Assembly (NCBI GenBank): GCA_015063645.1
Contig: SVTS01000014.1
Span: forward strand, 1 to 45,088
Source: Oscillospiraceae bacterium
Lineage (GTDB): Bacteria > Bacillota > Clostridia > Oscillospirales > CAG-272
Direction of reading: 5' to 3'
Length of the DNA: 45,088 nt
Positions 34,676 through 44,174 of the stretch are shown piece after piece. The notes under the pieces were generated by a model. It did not search any database, had not been told where the DNA came from, and saw only the letters and a program-made list of their open reading frames with translations. The stretch's first letter is position 1. Every line of letters starts with the position of its first letter. Position numbers and translations under genes: made by a program.

Positions 34676-34984
34676 TTATCTTTCGCGGTTGGCGTACAGG
34701 ATGTAGCGGTCTGCCACAGCAGAGTTGTCCTCGTGGAAGACAACGCGGAAGCGGTAGGTAAGGCTTTCGCCCGCCTTGATGGTGAAGCCGCCCTTGAAGT
34801 ACAGGTTGTTCGCTGCGAACAGTCCGTAATTACGGATGTGCCATGCGGTTGGGAAGCGTTCATTCATTTCATCATCGAATGCTGCAATACCCAAATCGTT
34901 TCCGGAAGCAGCTGCCAGTACACATGTTGTCATGGTTCCGACACACAGAACAGCGGCCAGAAGTATAGTTATAATTCTTTTCAT
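34676..34984 (-). CDS. Small secreted protein resembling the end of PmoA/DUF6807 proteins
   Basis: The 102-residue product has a signal peptide (MKRIITILLAAVLCVG, cleavage probably near ALAA-type VLAAA at residue 27). The mature part contains FPTAWHIRNYGLFAANN and GESLTYRFRVVFH, which resemble the C-terminal end of PmoA/DUF6807 proteins seen in sugar-degradation loci. The rest of that domain is missing, so this may be a remnant of a larger gene fused to a new signal peptide. AAAGGAT precedes the ATG by 8 bases. The family link is by eye and moderate. Confidence 0.5.
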   Translation of the reverse strand: MKRIITILLAAVLCVGTMTTCVLAAASGNDLGIAAFDDEMNERFPTAWHIRNYGLFAANNLYFKGGFTIKAGESLTYRFRVVFHEDNSAVADRYILYANRER

Positions 34985-35292
34985 GAAAAATATCCTTTCC
35001 TCAATTATGATTGGAAAATTACAGTCATAATAATCCATACAGAAATTGCTTCCCCGTTATATGGAAAAATAAAGAATGACGTACCGGAACCCATACAGAT
35101 ATGATTCCACTATGAACATGGCAATTATATATGCAGTATGAGATTGACCAAAAAAAGTTGCTTAGCAGTATGTATGGTACATGAGCGAGTATTTTATGGT
35201 AATACTCGCTCATGTAATAGAGAGAATTGAAGAATTGAAGGAATACCTACGTCAATTTACCGTGGTTTCTTCCTCACGACATACGAAGACGG
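34985..35292. other. Gene-free stretch with a long hairpin
   Basis: The only clear structure is a perfect 16-bp inverted repeat, TACATGAGCGAGTATT (35178-35193) and its complement at 35201-35216, with a 7-base loop. It lies about 75 bases beyond the stop of the binding-protein gene. It has no adjacent T-run, but TTTTTTT occurs about 20 bases further left-to-right on the minus strand. It may be a terminator or mRNA-stabilising hairpin. Short frames here look accidental. Confidence 0.5.
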
Positions 35293-36801
35293 TTATTTTT
35301 TCATTTCTTTCAGAGTTGTTTCCAATTCGGAAGCAATAACCGTTTCAAACTTTGCATAAGTGGATGCAAAGTTTGCATTATTCTCTTTTGCCATAGTAGT
35401 AAAGGTACTCGTTATCTTTCCCCAGTCGAAAAGGAATGCACTGTCAAAGACCAAAGTATCAAATGTCATCTCGATCATCTTTGCAGAGTCCTCATCGCGC
35501 AAAGATTTGTATTTAATGGCAGAATCAATGAATGCAGGACGGATATGCTGCTGCGAGTAATAGCTCATGCATTCAATAACATCTGCAGTACGATCAAGTT
35601 TAGTATTGTTGCCTGGAACGATCAGATGATCGCTAAACCAGGTGTTCGAAACACTGATATAATCTTTTTGGCCTTCATCAAATTTCGGAAGAGGCAAGAT
35701 ACCGAAATCATTTTCCATTTCACGAAGACTCAATGCAACATGCAGCTGATTCTGGAAGAACAGCAGCGTATTTTCCATAAGCTTCGGCATATAATAATCC
35801 GAGTAATTGTTTTTCGGATAGAAATTAAACTTTTTACGGAAAACAGCAGGAAGAAGGGTTACATCGTCATCATGGAAAAACGGAATTAGTTTCTCGCAAA
35901 TATCTACGGTACGTTCAGTATTGACAGTGATCTTGATCTCACCCTCCTTCGTGTGCTCAGAGAAGCGAACACCAGAAGTAATCAAGGAATACCCCAATGT
36001 GGATTCCTCTACCGCAAGTCCGAAAATATCGTCTTTGTCAGTTTTACCGTCACCATTCAAATCGCCCGCAACTTTGGTAGCCATTTCTGCCATTTTGTCA
36101 AATGTCCACTTACCGTCGTAAACAAGCTGGTACGGATTGTCAAGCTTATTGTCCTCTACAAGCTTTTTAGAAAAATACGTTACAATAGGGGCACCGTAGT
36201 TGAAAAAGCATATGTCACCAACTGCAGCATACTGTTTGCCGTAAATTGTATATTCATTATTTGCGTTCTGGTTCCACCAGGAAGCGGAAAGATCAAGATC
36301 CGAAACTGCATTCAAATCATAAAGCATTCCCGGAGTAGTCATAAGAGGTGCCAAACCTGCACTCATAACCATTGCAAAGTCAACTTTAGAGTCTCCGGCA
36401 ATAACCAATTGCTTAATCTTGTCCAGATTGGAGCGGTCGCCCTCTCCCAGCTGATACATTGCAAGTTTTACATTCAGGTCTGCTTCAACAGCACGATTGC
36501 GTGTTACAATGGAATCATTCAGAACATCACCTGTTTCGTCTTTAATCAGGTTATTATAAGATAAAATTTTCCAGGCACCTTGGTAATCATAGGTGGCAAG
36601 TGTAACAGTGTCACCGTTATAACTGACACTCGGTTTGACGTACTCGGGCATCTCAGCGGTAGTTTCTTCGGGAATCGTGGTTGTCACATCTGTCGAATCA
36701 TCATCTGTTGTGTCCGACACCGGTGGAGTGCTTCCGCAGGAAGCAAGCTGCATCATAAAAACTGCAACAAAGATAGCGCTTAACAAACGTTTGGTTTTCA
36801 T
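35293..36801 (-). CDS. Extracellular sugar-binding lipoprotein (ABC type)
   Basis: The 502-residue protein begins MKTKRLLSAIFVAVFMMQLA with lipobox LASC near residue 22, then a Thr/Asp/Pro-rich linker. The rest has the fold and length of large carbohydrate-binding proteins of ABC transporters (about residues 60-500). A calcium-loop-like DLNGDGKTDKDD lies near residue 250. It should capture oligosaccharides outside the cell. No permease or ATPase gene is near, so its transporter must be elsewhere or lost. AAAGGA is 10 bases before the ATG at 36801. TATAAT (36932-36927) upstream suggests a promoter of its own, with a weak -35. Confidence 0.85.
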   Translation of the reverse strand: MKTKRLLSAIFVAVFMMQLASCGSTPPVSDTTDDDSTDVTTTIPEETTAEMPEYVKPSVSYNGDTVTLATYDYQGAWKILSYNNLIKDETGDVLNDSIVTRNRAVEADLNVKLAMYQLGEGDRSNLDKIKQLVIAGDSKVDFAMVMSAGLAPLMTTPGMLYDLNAVSDLDLSASWWNQNANNEYTIYGKQYAAVGDICFFNYGAPIVTYFSKKLVEDNKLDNPYQLVYDGKWTFDKMAEMATKVAGDLNGDGKTDKDDIFGLAVEESTLGYSLITSGVRFSEHTKEGEIKITVNTERTVDICEKLIPFFHDDDVTLLPAVFRKKFNFYPKNNYSDYYMPKLMENTLLFFQNQLHVALSLREMENDFGILPLPKFDEGQKDYISVSNTWFSDHLIVPGNNTKLDRTADVIECMSYYSQQHIRPAFIDSAIKYKSLRDEDSAKMIEMTFDTLVFDSAFLFDWGKITSTFTTMAKENNANFASTYAKFETVIASELETTLKEMKK

Positions 36802-36988
36802 TGTGTTTTTTCCTTTCAGAAAATATTTTTTGAAACAGCTATGCATAAATAGCTTTTTCACATTTTGAATCGCAAGAACAAACTTCTTGCTTACTGCTCA
36901 AATTACAGGAAAAATTGCTGCATTCATTATAGCGTATTTCCTGCGGTTTACAGTTTCATACTTGTATACCTGTTTTATTTGAACGTAA

Positions 36989-39247
36989 TTACTGAAGCAA
37001 AATAATCTCATTTTCAATATCATCAAGATGATATATGGAACCGAGATGGTGCAAATCAGCACTTACGCCTACAGGTAATTTTATAAAATAGCGTACTGCT
37101 GTTTTCTCCTTTCTCCATCGAACCGTGATTCGTCCGATAGGTGTGTCATAATCTCCTTCTGCATGTGTCAGTGCATGGGGAAAATAAGGAGATATATGCA
37201 GTTTTCGTTCAGTAATAAACCGGGAATCCTGCCGCAATCCAAGAATGGTATTATGGAACCATGAGATCGGGCAAGAGTACATGTGGTGATTCCGCGATTC
37301 ATTATCAACCCATTTTTCGTATAGTGTAGTGGCACCGTTTTTAAACCATTCCCGATAGGACGGATACCCCTCGGCGCTCAAAAGACGAATTCCTTCTTCT
37401 TGGAGACCGCAGATATCGCACGCTGGTAATACATACTGCATACCAAGCATTCCTACATGAAAGTGCCAATCGTATTTTTTCATGCTTTCCAAAAACTGCT
37501 CCCTGACCTGGGAAAGATCCGAATACAGTCCCAAAACGATTACCATGGCAAGGGCTGTCTGTTCTGTAAATATCACCCTACCATCCGAAAGCATGTAGTT
37601 GCGGCAGAATATATTTGTATATGTTTTCTCCTGATCTTTTAGAGCCCTGAGTTCCTCCGAATATATTCTTCCGTCTTCTTCCGGTTTCGCTTGCATGATC
37701 CGCTCTGCTGCGAGTTGTGCTATCCGCAGCATTTTTATCACAAGCAGTGTGCAGGTAAATTCGAGCGGAACCGCTGAAGAGTCTTTTTTACTTGTGTGCG
37801 GAGGCAAAGCCCAATCATCCAAACCATGTGAAACGAGACCTTCCGGCGTGCGCTTTCCTTCAAGAAAAGCGAGATGACGAATCATGTACGGATATGCCTC
37901 TCGAAGAAGTTTGTCCGAACCTGTATATTGATAGATCCGATACGGTATTTCAAACAGCACACCGGTGGATACAGGACCGCTGCCCCAGGCATATCCATAT
38001 CCGGGAGTAGGGATTACACCGGGCAGATCACCGTCCGGCTTCATGGCATCATAGATATCCTGCATCCATTTTTCGTAGAATCGGGTCATATCGAAATTCT
38101 GTACCATCTGCTCGCATGAAGCCTGTGCATCATTACACCAGCCCTGTTTTTCACGGGTAGGACAATCGGTTGGCATATTGAACAGATTCGAGAGCGTGGA
38201 TATTTTTGCGAAACGATAAATCCTGTTCAATGTAAGATCTGAACAACTGAAATTTCCAAGTTCACGTACTGCCTGATGAACAAATATCGCTTCTACATCG
38301 CCTGGCGTTGGTGCTTGTTCATATCCATCAATTATGACATAGCGAAATCCGTAATATGAAAAACATGGCTTCCATACAACAGGCGTACCATCGGAAACAA
38401 GCTCCGAAAACTGCGTTTCTCCATCACGGAAGAAACGGGATAATTTGTTATCGCGCCGTGTCCCATCCGCTTCAAGCTGCTCCGCATAAACGATATGAAT
38501 TTTCGTTCCGCGAGGCTGCCTGAGATTTATTCGAACATATCCCGACATGTTCTGCCCGAAATCAAAAACATATGCTCCGTTTTCGTTCTGCGTCATGGAA
38601 ATACATTCATATGTGCATGTTTCGCGTATAGGCTCCACATCGTATGCTCTCAATACGCCTCCGGGATTTTTGCCGAATACCGCATGTATCCAATTGCTGT
38701 CGTCATAGTTTGGCATCATCCAGTCTACAGCAAAACGACAGTCATAAATCTCGCCCATGCGGAATTCGTTGAAACGGCAGGGTGAATCCTCCAAGTTTGT
38801 CAACCACTCGCAATCACTTTCAACGCATTCCATTCTGTCAGAATAATGCATTTCAAGATAAAACCACAACTTAGGTGAATCACGCCAATCAGCTTCATTG
38901 AAATCCCATGGTGTACTGAGTGATTCATTGAAGAAGCCGTTCCCGAGCATGACAGCTGCAAGATTATTACCGGGCATTAACAACTCGGTCACATCGTAAC
39001 AGCAGTACCATACAGTTTTTCGGTAATCAGAGAATGCCGGGATAAAACGATCGGTTGTTACTGGTTTTCCGTTTAAGTAGATATCGGCAATTCCCGCTGC
39101 GGTAAGAAAAAGTTTTGCTTCAGTCAATCCGTCATCCACTGAAAAATGGCGTCTGAACATAGGTGCCGGAGCTTCCGTTCTGAACTCCCGAACAAAAGGA
39201 GCCGGATGCTTTATATATCTGACTTGATCCAGGTTCACTTTATTCAT
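36989..39247 (-). CDS. Alpha-L-rhamnosidase, glycoside hydrolase family 78
   Basis: This 752-residue enzyme should release terminal alpha-L-rhamnose from plant polysaccharides or flavonoid glycosides. Two N-terminal beta domains (about 1-330) include VFDFGQNMSGYVRINL. The (alpha/alpha)6 catalytic barrel carries MPTDCPTREKQGWCNDAQ, the GH78 signature whose Glu is the likely general acid. A C-terminal beta domain follows. There is no signal peptide, so it acts on imported oligosaccharides. AAGGAG precedes the ATG. It lies 26 bases after the TIM-barrel gene, in one operon with it. Confidence 0.9.
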   Translation of the reverse strand: MNKVNLDQVRYIKHPAPFVREFRTEAPAPMFRRHFSVDDGLTEAKLFLTAAGIADIYLNGKPVTTDRFIPAFSDYRKTVWYCCYDVTELLMPGNNLAAVMLGNGFFNESLSTPWDFNEADWRDSPKLWFYLEMHYSDRMECVESDCEWLTNLEDSPCRFNEFRMGEIYDCRFAVDWMMPNYDDSNWIHAVFGKNPGGVLRAYDVEPIRETCTYECISMTQNENGAYVFDFGQNMSGYVRINLRQPRGTKIHIVYAEQLEADGTRRDNKLSRFFRDGETQFSELVSDGTPVVWKPCFSYYGFRYVIIDGYEQAPTPGDVEAIFVHQAVRELGNFSCSDLTLNRIYRFAKISTLSNLFNMPTDCPTREKQGWCNDAQASCEQMVQNFDMTRFYEKWMQDIYDAMKPDGDLPGVIPTPGYGYAWGSGPVSTGVLFEIPYRIYQYTGSDKLLREAYPYMIRHLAFLEGKRTPEGLVSHGLDDWALPPHTSKKDSSAVPLEFTCTLLVIKMLRIAQLAAERIMQAKPEEDGRIYSEELRALKDQEKTYTNIFCRNYMLSDGRVIFTEQTALAMVIVLGLYSDLSQVREQFLESMKKYDWHFHVGMLGMQYVLPACDICGLQEEGIRLLSAEGYPSYREWFKNGATTLYEKWVDNESRNHHMYSCPISWFHNTILGLRQDSRFITERKLHISPYFPHALTHAEGDYDTPIGRITVRWRKEKTAVRYFIKLPVGVSADLHHLGSIYHLDDIENEIILLQ

Positions 39248-39273
39248 ACAACTCCTTAATCAACATTCTGCAA

Positions 39274-40245
39274 TCAGCAGCCAAACAAAATTTCTCTCAT
39301 ATACGCCGTGGATTCTACAGCGTCATTCTTAGCCAAAATTGCAAGCATTCTCTTATCATCAATATTTGCAGCAGCACGCTCAAAAGCCTGCATCCATTTG
39401 ATGGACTGCTCAACTGCACATTTGCCGTCTTCCCGATAGGGATACTGGTCGGTGGAGATGTATCCTGTGTATCCAAAATGCTTGAGCCACCAGAAAAGTT
39501 CAATGTACTCAATTGTGTGAATCGAGCCGGCGATCATATCATCATCCCAGAACTTCCAGTTATCGTTCATATGAAGATGGAACAGCTTTCCACGCTTCAT
39601 GGCGGCAACAGCTGCCTCGGCGACATCTTCATACGCTTCAAAAGAATGTCCCACATCAATTGTTACGCCAAGATTTTGTACACCGGACTCTGAGATGAGC
39701 GTAAGAGAACGCCAAACATTGGAGAGGAAAGAGTGGTTTCGCGGCTCTTTGGGCTTGTATTCAAGCGAAAACTTCATGTCAGGAGCATCTTCACAGCACT
39801 TGGTGATCCCTTCCGTGAGCCATTTGTCGGCATCTGCATAATTTGCCTGCAGAGGATAATCATATCCATCCTGACCGTTCCATATGCTGATAAGCGGACA
39901 GTCAATCGCTCTTGCAAGTTCAGCCATGTGAAGCGTTTCCCGTACTGCCAACTGTTTGACTTTTGCATCAGGGGAGGTGAATGCGCCCTTGCCCCATACA
40001 TCGGATCCAAAATGGTCTGGAATTATTGCAACAGAACGAAGTCCATACTGCTTCGTAAGTCGGAGCACCTGATTCAGAGTTTTGTCGCTGATATGCCAGT
40101 TCCCAACATATTCGACTGCTTTTACGCCAATAGATGCAACACGTTCAAACATTTCCTCAAGTTCGAATGGTCTGCCATAGCCTCCGGTCATATACCGATC
40201 CGAACATTGTCCTACGTTTCCGAGAATGACTGAAAATTTGTTCAT
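39274..40245 (-). CDS. TIM-barrel sugar isomerase/epimerase-like protein
   Basis: The 323-residue protein has the xylose isomerase-like fold. Likely metal ligands lie in FSLEYKPKEP (Glu), VTIDVGHSFEA (Asp and His), LFHLHMNDN (His and Asp) and YISTDQYPY. It is the first gene of the operon with the rhamnosidase, so a role in L-rhamnose or related deoxysugar catabolism is plausible. It is shorter than classic rhamnose isomerases, and the reaction is not established. GAGG lies about 8 bases before the ATG. Confidence 0.8.
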   Translation of the reverse strand: MNKFSVILGNVGQCSDRYMTGGYGRPFELEEMFERVASIGVKAVEYVGNWHISDKTLNQVLRLTKQYGLRSVAIIPDHFGSDVWGKGAFTSPDAKVKQLAVRETLHMAELARAIDCPLISIWNGQDGYDYPLQANYADADKWLTEGITKCCEDAPDMKFSLEYKPKEPRNHSFLSNVWRSLTLISESGVQNLGVTIDVGHSFEAYEDVAEAAVAAMKRGKLFHLHMNDNWKFWDDDMIAGSIHTIEYIELFWWLKHFGYTGYISTDQYPYREDGKCAVEQSIKWMQAFERAAANIDDKRMLAILAKNDAVESTAYMREILFGC

Positions 40246-40305
40246 AACTTTTACCTCATAAATTTATTATTTGATTTTACTTTTCAAAAGCACTTCTCTC
40301 ACGAG

Positions 40306-40319
40306 TTAAAACGTTTTAA
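40306..40319. promoter_or_regulatory. LacI-type operator O1
   Basis: TTAAAACGTTTTAA is a perfect 14-bp palindrome about 60 bases upstream of the isomerase gene. Just before it on the minus strand lies a TATAGT (40327-40322) that could be a -10, so the operator would cover the start site. Confidence 0.8.
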
Positions 40320-40399
40320 TAACTATACAAAAGCGAACCGAAAAGGATTCGGATCCAGTATCATGCTTTTGTGTTGACTTACACAAGATGTTCTCTGGA

Positions 40400-40413
40400 T
40401 TTAAACGTTTTAA
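40400..40413. promoter_or_regulatory. LacI-type operator O2
   Basis: TTTAAACGTTTTAA matches O1 at all but one position. The centres of the two sites are 94 bases apart, close to nine helical turns. A separate inverted repeat TTGTGT/ACACAA (40369-40386) lies between them. Confidence 0.7.
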
Positions 40414-40438
40414 TTCCTGGAGGAAAATAATTTCCTCG

Positions 40439-41437
<999 letters not shown>

Positions 41438-41438
41438 T

Positions 41439-41450
41439 TAAAACGTTTTA
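41439..41450. promoter_or_regulatory. LacI-type operator O3 (autoregulation)
   Basis: TAAAACGTTTTA, a perfect 12-bp palindrome matching O1, lies between the lacI-like promoter and its start codon. Confidence 0.8.
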
Positions 41451-41468
41451 GTTGGATTCTTTGAAGTT

Positions 41469-41497
41469 ATTTTAACACATGGTTTTTTGTTTGTCAA
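41469..41497 (-). promoter_or_regulatory. Promoter of the LacI-family gene
   Basis: Read leftward, TTGACA (41497-41492) and TAAAAT (41474-41469) are 17 bases apart. O3 lies just downstream. Confidence 0.75.
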
Positions 41498-41932
41498 TAT
41501 TAAACTCATATATTTGCTTTTTTTTGTGAAAAATTATGCATGTAAAAAACATACAATGCTTTTAACAAAGAAATCTCTTCAAATGAAATTATATATCAAA
41601 TCTATGAAGTCACAGAATCCAACTTTGCATATATCCAAAATTCCACAGGAAAATCATCACATTCAACACCAAAATCCTGATTGTCACATCGGGCGAGACA
41701 CCGAATTCACCCAAGATTCTGCACATCCTCGCATTTCTACAAAATAACATTCGATAAAATATAGAGCTGTTTTATCACAGAACTGTGAATGATTCAATCA
41801 GTTTAGGATTATTCTACCCGATATACTGTTCTTTTCAGCATATATTTATCTTAAAGTTTAGCGTTCAAGAGGGACCGCTGTGACCTGTGGCATAGTCCAC
41901 ACTACAGTCAGACTATCCCCTTGGTTGTGCCG
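41498..41932. other. Gene-free A+T-rich stretch
   Basis: I see no convincing reading frame, RNA or clear repeat. The right part (from about 41,870) has a composition like the conjugation genes, while the left part resembles the sugar cargo, so a module boundary may lie near 41,870. Confidence 0.5.
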
Positions 41933-42190
41933 TTACTTAATACACGTGTACAGATTCGATTGTTTTGATCCATTGGCACGTCTTCGATGCGTAAGGCTTA
42001 CATAGCCTTTGCTTTCAAGCTCTTTAATCGCTCGCTTGACCGTAGAGACACTGCATTTGTTGTCCGCTGCAATTCGCTTGTGAGAAACGTAGCAGTTCTC
42101 GTGCTTGCCCTGACGATCCCGCAGATAGCGGTAAATCAATACCGCCATCGCCGAGACCTCATCCATATATATCATTTCGAATTCTCTCAT
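41933..42190 (-). CDS. Small winged-helix DNA-binding protein
   Basis: The 85-residue protein has a helix-turn-helix segment (HKRIAADNKCSVSTVKRAIK, residues about 37-56) followed by a wing (GYVSLTHRRR). It matches the HTH_36-type domain common in conjugative elements and replication initiators. AAGGAG lies 9 bases before the ATG at 42190, which is inside the end of the coupling-protein gene (32-base overlap), so the two are co-expressed. Target and role are unknown. Confidence 0.75.
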   Translation of the reverse strand: MREFEMIYMDEVSAMAVLIYRYLRDRQGKHENCYVSHKRIAADNKCSVSTVKRAIKELESKGYVSLTHRRRANGSKQSNLYTCIK

Positions 42191-44174
42191 CGACAATTTC
42201 TCCTTCCTGATTCCATACTACTTCGGTTTCCTCCCCTGCAGGCAGATTTGACTGCGACATAGGCATACTGTCACCGGTAGCTTCAGTATCGTCATCAGCA
42301 TCATTGCTTGCATCTGGTTCAGCATCTGTATGCTTGGATCCTCCTGTTACATACTGGAAGCCTTTATCTCCCGAAACCTTTTCATGCGATCGTACCACTG
42401 TTTTCGCTTGCTGCTTCTTCATGCGTTTTTCTCGTCCCTCGTCAGTCATACGATCACCGGCACTCTTTTGCGGCGGATACATCGCAACGATAGGCGCTTC
42501 GAGGATTTCTCTGTTAGCATAAGATACCGCACGGTTGCCCTTGTCGGGAACGGAATAAACCGCTTCTGAAAAAACGATGCCCCACTTGAAGAACAGTTTC
42601 AGTTTGACCTGCATAGGATAGAAGCCTGTTTTCATGACGCAGAAGGTACCTTTAGGCAGAGATTTCAATTCGTCCGGTGTCAAGAGTGCACGCTCGATCA
42701 TCTGCAAACTCTGTGATGGATCATTCTTGCTTCGGCTTACAGAACCGGACTGCACCGTCTTCGAACCGAGAGCCTTTGAAAGAACCTGTGCAGATTCACT
42801 GTTCGGTGCAAATCCACCGAATACTGTCAGCTGCGTATTGTCCGTGATGATCTCGCATCCTTCCTTGCCGTAGTTCTTTTGGAGCTGGGCGAAGGACTGA
42901 ATGATTGCGACAATCGACACACGGCGGGAACGTGATGCCGAGAACATCATCTCCGCACCTTCGATCTTCGGGATCGTACCGAACTCATCGAGGTACATCA
43001 TGACGCGATTCGGGAGACGCCCATCGTGTTCATCGGCGACTGCAAGGATTTCACGATACAATTGCTGTACGATTAACGATACCATGAAGTGCTTGGATGT
43101 ATCTTCCTCGGGAAGCACGATAAAAATTGCGGACTTCTGCTTACAGAATTGCTCTGCATCAATGGCGGTATCAAAGCACAGAATCTGTTCAAGCTCCGAA
43201 TCAAGAAATGCATTCAGTCTGGATAGTGCCGTTGTCATAACCGAGGACATTGCCTGCTCGGAAGTATTGATGGCGGCACCGGCGAACCACTTTGCTTTGT
43301 GTTCCTCGGGCAACCGTGACATGAGCTGATGGAACTGCGTCTTTCCTCTTTGCGCCGAAGGTGCAAGCAAGTCCTGGATGATCTTGAACACCGAAACGAT
43401 GTGCCGTGTTTCGGGCGGACAGAATTCTGCTACGAGAAGAATGGAGGCGGTAAGCAGACCTTCTGCCTCATCGTAGAAGAATGCGTTCTGACCGAAAGAT
43501 GCACCGTCCATGCCGGACAGGATGATCGTCTTGGAAATAATCTTCGCATACTTTTCAGCCTTGGCTTTATATGCAAGGTTGTCAGGCTCTTTCTTCCACA
43601 GATCCATGTATTTGTTTACGAGGTGCAGAAGGTTATTACCGTCAGACTTCGTAGGATTACGAAGGTCAATGACAGCAACCTTGTACCCGTAATATTTGCT
43701 GGCGATCTCACCATAATGGCGGTAGAGATCGCCTTTTGTATCGGAGGTGATAAAGCTCATTCCCGATGCACAGGCATATTCCAGATTCGGGTACAAGAAG
43801 TACGCCGTCTTACCGACACCGGCGGCACCGATCATCAGTGCATGAACGTCACCGGTATCGACAAGAGCGGTTGTGCTGGTCTTGCTCGAATTGCATCCGA
43901 CTACAATACCTTGCTTCTCGGCATCCGGACGGTTCTTTCCTTTGCGCCATTGCTCCGGTGTATACGCAACGTGTTGATAGGCTTTCTTGATTTCCTCTTT
44001 TCGCGCCCAACGAGCTGTACCATGCTGACCGTCACCAACCGTCTTTGCTTTGATGTTGTTGAGGTTATAGATATGTGCAAGGACAGAGATTCCGCCGAGC
44101 AGTATAACCATGATCAACGATACAAACACCAGCTTTCCGATGCCCGTCAGATCCGTCCATAAAAAATCAAACAT
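42159..44174 (-). CDS. VirD4/TraG-type conjugation coupling protein
   Basis: This 671-residue ATPase links the relaxosome to the type IV secretion channel. It has two N-terminal membrane helices in the first 40 residues, Walker A IGAAGVGKTAYF near residue 137, and Walker B region RVMMYLDEFGTIP near residue 390. The conserved SRSRRVSIVAIIQSFAQL follows, then a charged C-terminal tail. GAAAGGAG precedes the ATG at 44174. It overlaps the TOPRIM gene by 8 bases upstream and the winged-helix gene downstream, so it is part of a conjugation operon. No relaxase is seen within the window. Confidence 0.92.
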   Translation of the reverse strand: MFDFLWTDLTGIGKLVFVSLIMVILLGGISVLAHIYNLNNIKAKTVGDGQHGTARWARKEEIKKAYQHVAYTPEQWRKGKNRPDAEKQGIVVGCNSSKTSTTALVDTGDVHALMIGAAGVGKTAYFLYPNLEYACASGMSFITSDTKGDLYRHYGEIASKYYGYKVAVIDLRNPTKSDGNNLLHLVNKYMDLWKKEPDNLAYKAKAEKYAKIISKTIILSGMDGASFGQNAFFYDEAEGLLTASILLVAEFCPPETRHIVSVFKIIQDLLAPSAQRGKTQFHQLMSRLPEEHKAKWFAGAAINTSEQAMSSVMTTALSRLNAFLDSELEQILCFDTAIDAEQFCKQKSAIFIVLPEEDTSKHFMVSLIVQQLYREILAVADEHDGRLPNRVMMYLDEFGTIPKIEGAEMMFSASRSRRVSIVAIIQSFAQLQKNYGKEGCEIITDNTQLTVFGGFAPNSESAQVLSKALGSKTVQSGSVSRSKNDPSQSLQMIERALLTPDELKSLPKGTFCVMKTGFYPMQVKLKLFFKWGIVFSEAVYSVPDKGNRAVSYANREILEAPIVAMYPPQKSAGDRMTDEGREKRMKKQQAKTVVRSHEKVSGDKGFQYVTGGSKHTDAEPDASNDADDDTEATGDSMPMSQSNLPAGEETEVVWNQEGEIVDERIRNDIYG

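Noticed and set aside
35025-35213. A 62-codon frame in the gap near 35,100
   Set aside because: It covers one arm of the 35,178 hairpin and has no start signal or recognisable sequence.
41487-41747. An 86-codon frame upstream of the LacI gene
   Set aside because: It overlaps the repressor promoter on the other strand and shows low-complexity A+T-driven composition without a ribosome site.
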